Positions 54,189-62,439 of a stretch of 64,000 nucleotides of DNA are shown in pieces (the stretch's first letter is position 1; the number at the start of each line of letters is the position of its first letter). The stretch is taken from positions 744,001 through 808,000 of the forward strand of contig JADJEV010000004.1 of assembly GCA_016708905.1 (NCBI GenBank). The letters run 5' to 3'. The notes under the pieces are model-generated. The model worked only from the letters and a program-made list of their open reading frames with translations. It made no database searches and was not told the DNA's origin. The stretch comes from Candidatus Methylophosphatis roskildensis (GTDB lineage Bacteria; Pseudomonadota; Gammaproteobacteria; Burkholderiales; Rhodocyclaceae). Position numbers and translations under genes: made by a program.

Positions 54189-55202
54189 TTATGGCCGGGC
54201 CCGCCCCGTGGCCGGACCCGCCGCACGCTCCCAGGGTGGAACCGGCTGAAAGCGCTCGAGAAGCGTTTCCAGCAGCACCTTGACCTTAGGCACGCGTACC
54301 CGGCTGGGTGTAAAGCAGGCGTAGAGCTCGCGGCCGAACACGATGTTGGGCTCGTAATCGTCGAGCACGGTACGCAGCGCCCCGCTCGTTAGCTCGCGAT
54401 GGCACAGGTAGGTGGGGAGGATCGCGATGCCGTGGCCAGCGAGTACCGCATCGAGCATGCAGTCGGCGCTGTTGAAATGGAAGCGGCTGCGTACCGGCAC
54501 GCGCACCTCGGTCTCGTGATCGTCGAGCAGCGACCAGATCTTGTCGTCCCGAAGCACGTAGCTCAGGCACTGGTGCCGCAGCAGTTCTTGGGGCGAGCGC
54601 GGTGTGCCGTGGCGCGCTAGATAGGCCGGCGCGGCGCAGATCACCCGGCGCAGGCTCACGATCTTGCGTGCCACCGCTTCCTCGGGCGGCAGCCGGGTCA
54701 TGCGCAGCGCGAGGTCGATGTTGTCGCCCACCAGGTCGACGACGTTGTCGGTGAGGAGTAGCTCGCATTCCAGGTCGGGATGGGCTGCGGTGAGTTCCGG
54801 AACGAGCGGTGCGATCCAGTGCCGGCCGAAGGTCACCGTGGCACTCACCCGCAGCGTGCCGCGCGGCGCCTCGCCGAGATTGCGCACCGCGAGTTCGGTG
54901 CCCGCAACCGCCTCGAGCGCCCGCAGTGCGTGCTGGTGGAAGACCTCGCCGGCCGACGTTAGCGCCAGCCGACGGGTGGAGCGCTCGAACAGGCGCAGGC
55001 CAAACGCGCGCTCGAGCTCGGCAACCTGCTTGCTGATCTGTGCGCGCGTGCAGCCCAGCGCACACGCCGCGGCGGCCATGCTGCCGCCATCGACCACGCG
55101 CACGAAACTCTCCCATGCCGGAAGCCAGCTCATCCGGTACTCCGCCGCCGAGGCGGTGGCCTGCGCCGGCAGGCGAAGCGTGCTGCTCGAAACATCTGTC
55201 AA
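54189..55202 (-). CDS. LysR-family transcriptional regulator
   Basis: 337 residues. The N-terminal winged helix-turn-helix appears in GSMAAAACALGCTRAQISKQ followed by LERAFGLRLFERSTRRL; the effector domain begins near TLRVSATVTFG. The longer N-terminus (22 residues before SWLPAWESF) may not be natural; an ATG at about 55133 is an alternative. Divergent from the MFS transporter gene with 131 bases between, the classical LysR layout, so it probably controls the transporter and thioesterase. Confidence 0.92.
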   Translation of the reverse strand: MTDVSSSTLRLPAQATASAAEYRMSWLPAWESFVRVVDGGSMAAAACALGCTRAQISKQVAELERAFGLRLFERSTRRLALTSAGEVFHQHALRALEAVAGTELAVRNLGEAPRGTLRVSATVTFGRHWIAPLVPELTAAHPDLECELLLTDNVVDLVGDNIDLALRMTRLPPEEAVARKIVSLRRVICAAPAYLARHGTPRSPQELLRHQCLSYVLRDDKIWSLLDDHETEVRVPVRSRFHFNSADCMLDAVLAGHGIAILPTYLCHRELTSGALRTVLDDYEPNIVFGRELYACFTPSRVRVPKVKVLLETLLERFQPVPPWERAAGPATGRARP

Positions 55203-55333
55203 TGAATCGTTGACGCGGTGCGTCGAATTATGGGCTTTTTCGCACCCGATCGGGAAACTATCCTGGCATCGTCGCGCCGCTCGTTTCTTTCTCCAACCGC
55301 TTCGCGGCCTTTCTGCTCCCTCAGGTGGTCAAC

Positions 55334-56548
55334 ATGTTCCATACCCTGCGCCGGCCCGAAGTGCTAGTCGTCACCCTCGCCGCAGCCGGCATCCTCGCCA
55401 TCACCATGGGTGCACGCCAGTCGCTCGGTCTATTCGTGAGTCCGCTCAATTCAGCGACCGGCCTTGGCATCGCGTCGATCAGCGTGGCCCTGGCGATCGC
55501 CCAGTTCACCTGGGGCGCAATCCAGCCGATCGCCGGCGCCGCTGCCGACCGCTACGGCCCCCGCGCGGTGCTGATCGGCGGCATTCTGTTGCTCGCGCTC
55601 GGCAGCGCGATCACCCCCTTCATGGACTCGACCTTCGGCTTGATCGTGTCGCTCGGCCTGCTGTCGGCAATCGGCTCGGGCGCCAGCAGCTTCTCGGTAT
55701 TGATCGGCGCGGCCGCCCAACGCCTGACGCCGGAGGCGCGCGGCGCGGCCTCGGGCGTCATCAATGCCGGCGGCTCGTTCGGTCAGTTCGTGTTCGCCCC
55801 GGTGCTGCAGAAGCTGATCCAGTCTTTTGGCTGGATAGGTGCGATGTGGTCGATGGCGGCGATGACGCTGATGGCTTTGCCGCTGATCGGCACGGTCGCA
55901 CGCCGCGGCCAGACGCCGGCGCACTACGTGGAGGAGGACACCGGCGCCCTCCGCGCGATCCGCAATGCCCTCGGCGACCGTAGCTACCTTCTGCTGCACG
56001 CGGGCTTCTTCACCTGCGGTTTCCATATCGCCTTTCTCGTCACCCACCTGCCCGGCGAGGTCGATCTGTGCGGCCTGCCGCCCTCGGTGGCGAGCTGGTC
56101 GCTCGCAATCATCGGCCTCGCCAACATCTTCGGCAGCCTGTATGCGGGTGCCTGCGTGGCGCGCTATCGCAGCAAGCACGTGCTCGCTGCGATGTACGGC
56201 TCACGTGCGCTGCTGATCGCGGTCTACCTGATGGCGCCAAAGACGGAATTGACCTTCTACCTGTTCGCCGCCGGCCTCGGCTTCACCTGGCTCGCGACCG
56301 TTCCGCCTACGGCCGCGCTGGTCGGCAAGCTCTTCGGCGTGCGCTACCTGGCGACGCTGTTCGGGCTGACCCTGCTTTCGCACCAGATCGGTGGCTTCCT
56401 CGGCGCCTGGCTCGGCGGGTTGAGCATCACGATGACTGGGGACTACGGCTGGATGTGGTATGCCGACATCGCGCTAGCGGCCGCCGCAGCAGTGGTGAAT
56501 CTGCCTATCCGCGAGGCGCTGGTCGCGCCCGCCGCGGTTGCGGCCTAA
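55334..56548 (+). CDS. MFS transporter (monocarboxylate/oxalate-formate type)
   Basis: 404 residues, 12 hydrophobic segments. MFS motif A appears as GAAADRYGPRAVLIGG after TM2, and GAASGVINAGGSFGQFVF in TM5 resembles the monocarboxylate transporter group. The start ATG 55334 has AGGTGG before it. Substrate unknown; an organic acid is likely. Co-directional with a hotdog thioesterase, so it may import an acid that is then activated to a CoA ester. Confidence 0.9.
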   Translation: MFHTLRRPEVLVVTLAAAGILAITMGARQSLGLFVSPLNSATGLGIASISVALAIAQFTWGAIQPIAGAAADRYGPRAVLIGGILLLALGSAITPFMDSTFGLIVSLGLLSAIGSGASSFSVLIGAAAQRLTPEARGAASGVINAGGSFGQFVFAPVLQKLIQSFGWIGAMWSMAAMTLMALPLIGTVARRGQTPAHYVEEDTGALRAIRNALGDRSYLLLHAGFFTCGFHIAFLVTHLPGEVDLCGLPPSVASWSLAIIGLANIFGSLYAGACVARYRSKHVLAAMYGSRALLIAVYLMAPKTELTFYLFAAGLGFTWLATVPPTAALVGKLFGVRYLATLFGLTLLSHQIGGFLGAWLGGLSITMTGDYGWMWYADIALAAAAAVVNLPIREALVAPAAVAA

Positions 56549-56594
56549 GCCTGGCCGGGCCTGGACATCGTCATTCCCAACAGGAGAAAGCAAT

Positions 56595-57026
56595 ATGAGC
56601 AAGCTTCGTTCAGACATCGACGTCAACCTGCTGAACCAGCGTGGCGGCGAGTATCTACCCGGCTATCTCGGCATCGAGATGCTCGAGCTCGGCGAACGTA
56701 TGTTGACGAGCCGCATGCCGGTCATGAAACTGCATGTTGCCCCAATCGAATTCCTGCACGCGGCGAGCGTCGTCGCGTTGGCCGACACCACCTGCGGCTA
56801 CGCCACCATCGCCCACCTGCCCGAAGGCGCGCAGTCCTTCACTACCATCGAGCTCAAGAGCAACCACCTCGGCACCTTGCGCGACGGCAGCATCGCCTGT
56901 GTCGCCTCCGCCCAGCACCTCGGCCGCACCACGCAGGTGTGGGACGCGGTGGTGTCCGATGAGGCCGACGGCCGCAAGATCGCACTGTTCCGCTGCACCC
57001 AGATGATCCTGTGGCCCAAAGGCTGA
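56595..57026 (+). CDS. PaaI-type hotdog thioesterase
   Basis: 143 residues. The hotdog core shows LHAASVVALADTTCGYATIA, in which the Asp after ALA is the likely catalytic residue, followed by TTIELKSNHLGTLRDGSI. AGGAG precedes ATG 56595. Members hydrolyse aromatic or short acyl-CoA. Lies 46 bases after the MFS gene and is probably co-transcribed. Confidence 0.9.
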   Translation: MSKLRSDIDVNLLNQRGGEYLPGYLGIEMLELGERMLTSRMPVMKLHVAPIEFLHAASVVALADTTCGYATIAHLPEGAQSFTTIELKSNHLGTLRDGSIACVASAQHLGRTTQVWDAVVSDEADGRKIALFRCTQMILWPKG

Positions 57027-57434
57027 GCGCGTCTGCAGCGCATCATGGCCAGCTTGTAACTCTGATATGGCTTAACGCTGGCAATAGAAACGACAAGAAC
57101 CAACTGCATGATGACGCAGTAATGTTGAGTCGCAATCCGGAGTCGCAATCCGCGCGCAGGGGACGGTGCGGGGTCCGGGTGGTAGCGACGGTTGATCATG
57201 CGGATATGCGCGGGTTGGTTATCGCCTGACATCTATTCGTCGTGGATCTGCCTCGCCCTAGGCGCGAGCGTCGGGACGCAATGCCCGGCTCATAACGTTT
57301 GCGAGGGTTCTCCGAATACCGCGACCGCACCCCGCCTCCTGTACGCAGTCTGCTTCATCGATGCATAGGCGAGTCCGTGCCATTGGTTGTCTTGTTCGCG
57401 CCGCGGCCAGCATCGCAGGCTTATCCACAGGCGC
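57027..57434. other. No gene recognised
   Basis: 408 bases between the thioesterase and the IS110 remnant. Short frames only; no ribosome sites or repeats noticed. Confidence 0.5.
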
Positions 57435-58022
57435 TCAGCGCAGGTGCCCCGCACGCATGGAGCGTAGCGCCTGTGGATAGCCGTCTTTGGACGCGACGGC
57501 GGATACCTCACGGGCGATCGCCCAGACGAAGCCGGCGAGCTCGCGGGCAATCGCAGTCATGATCTTGTTCTGCTTCTTGCCCTTGGCCCGCAGAACGCGA
57601 TAACGCTTGCATAGCCGCAACTGCGCCTTCCAGGCGATGTTGCGGATGTTCCGGGCGAGTTTGTCCTAGCGTTTGGTGATCGAGCCACGGCGGGTCGATG
57701 GGCCGCTGGAGTATTCGCTCGGAATCAGGCCGAGGTAGGCCATGAGTTGGCGCGGATTGTCGAAGCGGTCGATCTGGCCGATCTCCGCGGCGAGCGTGGT
57801 GCCGACGACCAGTTGGACGCCGCGCAGCGTCTGCAAGGCCTCGGCCACGGGCTTGAGGCGCCATTCGAGCACGGCATCGCGCAGGTTGCCTTCGACGCGT
57901 TCAAGACGCTCGCTCGCCGCAGTCACCGCGTCGACGTATTCCTGAAAGACGATCTGCCGTACCGGTTGATCCAGCTTGATGCCGGCGATCCAGCGCACAT
58001 GCGCCCGGATCCAGTCTGTCAC
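57435..58022 (-). pseudogene. IS110-family transposase remnant
   Basis: One minus-strand frame reads LRGVQLVVGTTLAAEIGQID and AYLGLIPSEYSSGPSTRRGS, the Transposase_20 domain of IS110, up to a TAG at 57668-57666, and continues in the same frame with DKLARNIRNIAWKAQLRLC and AREVSAVASK to 57435. A glutamine codon changed to TAG would explain the stop. The N-terminal DEDD catalytic domain is absent upstream of 58022, so the element is dead. Confidence 0.85.
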
Positions 58023-58322
58023 CGGCTGTGACCGCGATTGCAGTGCATCGTCGGCAACTGCAGCATCCGTGAGCGCCAGACCCGAACGAAACCCGCGACG
58101 GCCCGAGGGGCAATTCCTCGCTGCATGGATGACCCTTGCGAGTGACCCGGGCGCGACCAGTGGGAAGAGGTTGTCCGCCTATGGCATGACTCCGATGCTC
58201 GGCCGCAATCCGAGCCGGAAGTCTGCTGCACTCGCCGCTCTTCGTGCGCCACTAGCGGCCGTCGGGCTCACGCCGAAAAGACGGCTCTTGGGAAAGGACC
58301 GCTCTTTGCTGGCAACCGCAGA

Positions 58323-59555
58323 TTACCACCACCCCTCGAATTGCACGCCGACGGTCGAGCCGTGATTCTGCCCGGCGAAGACGCCGCTCGAGGATAGGGA
58401 GGCCACGGCTGAATCGGTCGATCCATTGGCCGCCAGGCGCGCCGCATCGTTCCACTTGGCATAGGTATAGAACAGCCGCACTTCGGGTCTGGACCAGAAG
58501 TTCGTGCCTTTCCACGCGTAGCTCGGCGCGATCGTCAGCTTGGTGAGATTGCGCGCCTCGCCGCCGGAAGGCTTGACGCGGTCGTAGCCGAGTTCGCCCT
58601 GCAGCTTGATGTGTTGCGAAATGCCGTAGGTGAGGCGCCCGCCCAGCGATGACCATGTCTGATCACCCGTATTCGACTTGTCCTTCTGATACACCGCGGT
58701 CAGCATACCGCCGAGCTGTGGCGTCACTTGCGCATAAACGCCCTCGACGATGCGCAAACGCTTGACGTCCGACTTCGCGGCGAGATCCCCGGTGCCGCCG
58801 AGCCCGATGCCGGGCCCGACGCCATATTGCAGCGCCAGCTTGTTCCAGCCGTCGCCGAGGATTTGCGTTTGGCGGTGCTGCACCGTGACCGCCCAGCCGT
58901 TGTCTCCGCCGCCCGAATTTCCACTGGTGGGAATAGCGCTCAAGCCTAGTTCCAGATCACCATTGGGATTGACATGAATGCCGCGCACCTGGAAATCGTG
59001 ACGCGTTGCATATTGTTTCTGGTCTTGGTTATCCTCGCGAAACAGGGCATAGCTGAGCTTGACGCTGCCGACGCCGACATCCTCGATGCCGGCACCGGTT
59101 CCCTGCGGGTTCCAGTAGAAATAGTCGGTGATGTGAATGTCCTCGCGCTTGTAGTATCTGCGGCCGAACCAGAGACTGCCGCCATTCAGTGCCGACAACT
59201 TTTCCGCCGACAGGTAGGCTTGCGCCAAGCGGCCGTAGGTGCTGTTGTCCGTCAGCATCTTGCTGGCAGAGGTCGGTGAAAAAACGCTGAGCATGACGTT
59301 TGCCTTGAGCGTCGTACCGTCCTGCAATTTCGTCAGCTCCTGGCCCAGGAGCAATTCGCCGTAGATCTCGCACTCGTTGCCGAGCCGGTATTTGGCGCCG
59401 GCGCCCGCCAGTTTGAAGCAAGCAGCCCGGCCCGATTCGGAGTTCACGCCGCCAAGCGCGCGAATATAGGGATTGACGTCAAGGGCAGCAGCCTGCTGCC
59501 AGAAGGTGAGTGCGGCCAGGGCCACCCCAAGCTTCACTGCATTTTGATTGCACAT
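58323..59555 (-). CDS. LamB-type (maltoporin-like) outer-membrane porin
   Basis: 410 residues from ATG 59555 with GGAGGATC upstream. Signal peptide MCNQNAVKLGVALAALTFWQ, cleaved near AAALD. The mature part resembles LamB: LGNECEIYGELLLGQEL, LWFGRRYYKREDIHITDYFYW (two short segments) and SYALFREDN; the protein ends in VGVQFEGWW with a terminal Trp. Sugar porins of this type let oligosaccharides through the outer membrane. Last gene of the fructose PTS operon, 114 bases after fruA. Confidence 0.88.
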   Translation of the reverse strand: MCNQNAVKLGVALAALTFWQQAAALDVNPYIRALGGVNSESGRAACFKLAGAGAKYRLGNECEIYGELLLGQELTKLQDGTTLKANVMLSVFSPTSASKMLTDNSTYGRLAQAYLSAEKLSALNGGSLWFGRRYYKREDIHITDYFYWNPQGTGAGIEDVGVGSVKLSYALFREDNQDQKQYATRHDFQVRGIHVNPNGDLELGLSAIPTSGNSGGGDNGWAVTVQHRQTQILGDGWNKLALQYGVGPGIGLGGTGDLAAKSDVKRLRIVEGVYAQVTPQLGGMLTAVYQKDKSNTGDQTWSSLGGRLTYGISQHIKLQGELGYDRVKPSGGEARNLTKLTIAPSYAWKGTNFWSRPEVRLFYTYAKWNDAARLAANGSTDSAVASLSSSGVFAGQNHGSTVGVQFEGWW

Positions 59556-59669
59556 TCTCGGATCCTCCATATCGGCATTGCTGCGAGTTCGGGCAACAAA
59601 TCCCCCTGCCTTGCCCGATGCGGTAAGGGGTTGATGCGATCGGTTTGGACGTGGTCCGACCTGGTGACG

Positions 59670-61430
59670 TTATCGGGCGGCTACTGGACCATCGACGATC
59701 GGCTTCTTCAGCAGCATTAGCATGGCCGCCGTCACGATGGTGCCGGCAACAATGGCGGCAATGTAGGGCATCAGATTGCCGACGGCATTGGGGATCGCGA
59801 GCACGAATACGCCGCCGTGAGGCGCCCGCAGCGTGCATCCGAACAGCATCGACAGCGCCCCAGTCACCGCTGCTCCTGCGACACAGGACGGAATCACGCG
59901 CAACGGATCCTTCGCCGCAAAGGGTATGGCTCCTTCGGTGATGAACGAGATACCCAGCACGGCGGCAGCCTTGCCGGCTTCCCGCTCATCGGCCGAGAAG
60001 CGGTTTCTGGCAATGAAAGTGGCGACGGCAATACCCAGCGGCGGCACCATGCCGGCCGCCATCACCGCGGCCATGGGAAGGAAGGTGCTGCTTGCCAGGA
60101 GCCCGACCGCGAATGTATAGGCCGCCTTGTTGATCGGCCCGCCCATATCCACCGCCATCATTCCGCCCAGCAACAGGCCGAGGATGACGGCATTGGTGGA
60201 GCCCATGCTTTGCAGGAAGTGGGTGAGGCCGTCCATGATGGCCTTGGCCGGTCCGCCCACGACATAGACCATCAGGAGTCCGACGACCAGGGTCGATAGC
60301 AGCGGGATGACCAGTACCGGCATCAGACCCTCGAAATGGGTCGGCACCTTGATGTACTTGCGCATGCCGAGGGCGACGTAACCTGCCAGGAATCCAGCCA
60401 CGATGCCGCCCAGAAATCCGGCCTGCAGTTGACTGGCGAGCATGCCGCCGATCAGTCCGGGCGCGAGCCCTGGCCGGTCGGCGATGGAAAACGCGATGAA
60501 CCCGGCGAGTACGGGAACCATCAGGGCGAATGCCGCACCGCCGCCGATGTCCATCAGCGAGGCCGCCAGCGTCCCCTTTTCCTTGAAGGCCTCGATGCCG
60601 AAAATGAATGACAGTGCAATCGTCAGACCCCCGGCGACGACGATGGGCAGCATGTAGGAGACACCGGTGAGCAGATGCTTGTAGGGACCAGCCCGCTTCT
60701 CGGCTTGGCTCGCTTTGGCCTTCTGCACCGCCTGCAGCAAGTCGCCGCCGGACTCGGGCTTTACGGCGAACGCCTCTTGCATGACCTTTTCGGTCTCCTT
60801 CAGCGCCCTGCCGACCGAAGTTTCATAGACGGCCTTGCCGCCGAAGCGCGATTTATCGACGTGCGTGTCGGCACCGATGATCACCACGTCGGCTGCGGCG
60901 ATGTCCTCGGCCGAGAGTTGATTCTTTGCGCCGACCGAGCCCTGGGTTTCCACCTTGATGTCGTAGCCATGGGAAGCGGCCGCTTTCTTCAGGGCCTCCG
61001 CCGCCATGAAGGTATGGGCGATGCCGGTGGGGCAGGCGGTGATCGCAACGATCCTTTTCTTCTGCGGCGCCTGTGGCGTCGGCGCCGCAGCCGTCGTCGA
61101 TGACGGCTTGGCGGCGGGCGCGATGCCGATCAGTGCCAGCGCTGCATCGAGGACGCCCTGCGTATCCCGGATGGCCGCGCTGGTGCTGGTTTCATAGACT
61201 TGCTTGCCGGCGAAGCGCGTCAGTTCGACATGGGTGTCGGCGGCGAGGATGACAAGGTCGGCGGCCGCCACGGCCTCGTCGCCGAGCGTGTCCTTGGCAC
61301 CTGCCGCGCCCTGGGTTTCGACACTGATGGTGTGGCCCATCAATGCGGCGGTCTTCTTCAACGCTTCGGCGGCCATGTAAGTGTGGGCGATGCCGGTCGG
61401 ACATGCGGTTACGGCGACGATGTTTGCCAT
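59670..61430 (-). CDS. fruA: Fructose PTS EIIB'BC
   Basis: 586 residues from ATG 61430 (GGAGACACC upstream). Two EIIB domains of the fructose type: VTACPTGIAHTYMAAEAL (about 6-23) and ITACPTGIAHTFMAAEAL (about 125-142), both with the active Cys; then the EIIC membrane part with MGGPINKAAYTFAVG and FITEGAIPFAAKDP. It imports fructose as fructose-1-phosphate. Both Cys are retained; in E. coli FruA the first B domain lacks this role. Follows fruK after 41 bases. Its last segment has a decayed copy at 42.3-44.3 kb. Confidence 0.94.
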   Translation of the reverse strand: MANIVAVTACPTGIAHTYMAAEALKKTAALMGHTISVETQGAAGAKDTLGDEAVAAADLVILAADTHVELTRFAGKQVYETSTSAAIRDTQGVLDAALALIGIAPAAKPSSTTAAAPTPQAPQKKRIVAITACPTGIAHTFMAAEALKKAAASHGYDIKVETQGSVGAKNQLSAEDIAAADVVIIGADTHVDKSRFGGKAVYETSVGRALKETEKVMQEAFAVKPESGGDLLQAVQKAKASQAEKRAGPYKHLLTGVSYMLPIVVAGGLTIALSFIFGIEAFKEKGTLAASLMDIGGGAAFALMVPVLAGFIAFSIADRPGLAPGLIGGMLASQLQAGFLGGIVAGFLAGYVALGMRKYIKVPTHFEGLMPVLVIPLLSTLVVGLLMVYVVGGPAKAIMDGLTHFLQSMGSTNAVILGLLLGGMMAVDMGGPINKAAYTFAVGLLASSTFLPMAAVMAAGMVPPLGIAVATFIARNRFSADEREAGKAAAVLGISFITEGAIPFAAKDPLRVIPSCVAGAAVTGALSMLFGCTLRAPHGGVFVLAIPNAVGNLMPYIAAIVAGTIVTAAMLMLLKKPIVDGPVAAR

Positions 61431-61471
61431 TTCGGTGTCTCCTTTGGAATTTGCTTGGCGCGGGCAGGCGC

Positions 61472-62425
61472 TCACTGCGCCACGGCCCGCACGGTGACCT
61501 GCTGCATGAGCGACTCAATGGTCTGCACCGTCGGCAGCCGCGGACCGAGCTGCGTGAGTGCACCGACGGCGGTTGCCGTGGCGAGACGGGCACAGTCCGC
61601 CAGTGACCATCCGCGCGCCTTTCCGGCGACGAACCCTGCGACCATGGCATCGCCGGCGCCGACCGTGCTCTTCACCACGACCGCGGGCGGGACGGCGAGC
61701 AGACAGTCGTCGACATCGACGAACAATGCGCCCTGCTTGCCCATGGAAATGACGACGCACTGGATACCGTCCCGCACCAAGCCGCGCGCTGCATCGACCA
61801 CCGCCGCCTGGGTGGGCAGGCTTTCGCCAAGCAGTTCCTCCAGCTCGGCGATGTTGGGTTTTATGGCAAACGGCGCCTCGCCAATTGCATCGCGCAGCGG
61901 CTCGCCACTGGTATCGAGCACCACGCGCTTGCCAGCACTCTTAAGCATGCTCACCCATTCGCCGTAGAGACCGACCGGGATCCCGGCGGGCACGCTGCCC
62001 GACAATACGAACCACTCGTGATCGGGGATCAAGGCTGCAAGTCTGTTGCGCAGCGCCGCGACATCATCGGCGCTCGCCGATTGCCCTGGAAAGTTGATAT
62101 CGGTGATGCGCTGTTGCGCCTCGTCGATGATCTTGACGTTGACCCGCGTCTTCCCCGGAATGCGAACAAAGCCGTCGGTCATACCCTTCTGGGCGAACAG
62201 CCGGTCGAAAGCAATGGCGTTCTCGCTCCCGAGAAAGCCGGTGACGGCAACGCGGAAGCCCAGATCCGCCAGGAAGGAGGCGACATTCACCCCCTTGCCG
62301 CCCGGGTCGGACTGGTCCCAGTCGACGCGGTTGACTTCGCCCGCAGCGAAGTTGGCTATCGCGACGCTTTGGTCGATGGCGGGATTCATCGTGACGGTGA
62401 CGATGCCGATTGATTGAGTCATCAT
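61472..62425 (-). CDS. fruK: 1-phosphofructokinase
   Basis: 317 residues (or one less from the second ATG). PfkB family: VTVTMNPAIDQSV at the N-terminus, DPGGKGVNVASFLADLG, and the C-terminal STVGAGDAMVAGFVAGK with the catalytic Asp. Converts fructose-1-phosphate to fructose-1,6-bisphosphate. GGGAGAGATC precedes the start. Lies between fruB and fruA. Confidence 0.95.
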   Translation of the reverse strand: MMTQSIGIVTVTMNPAIDQSVAIANFAAGEVNRVDWDQSDPGGKGVNVASFLADLGFRVAVTGFLGSENAIAFDRLFAQKGMTDGFVRIPGKTRVNVKIIDEAQQRITDINFPGQSASADDVAALRNRLAALIPDHEWFVLSGSVPAGIPVGLYGEWVSMLKSAGKRVVLDTSGEPLRDAIGEAPFAIKPNIAELEELLGESLPTQAAVVDAARGLVRDGIQCVVISMGKQGALFVDVDDCLLAVPPAVVVKSTVGAGDAMVAGFVAGKARGWSLADCARLATATAVGALTQLGPRLPTVQTIESLMQQVTVRAVAQ

Positions 62426-62439
62426 GATCTCTCCCAACG

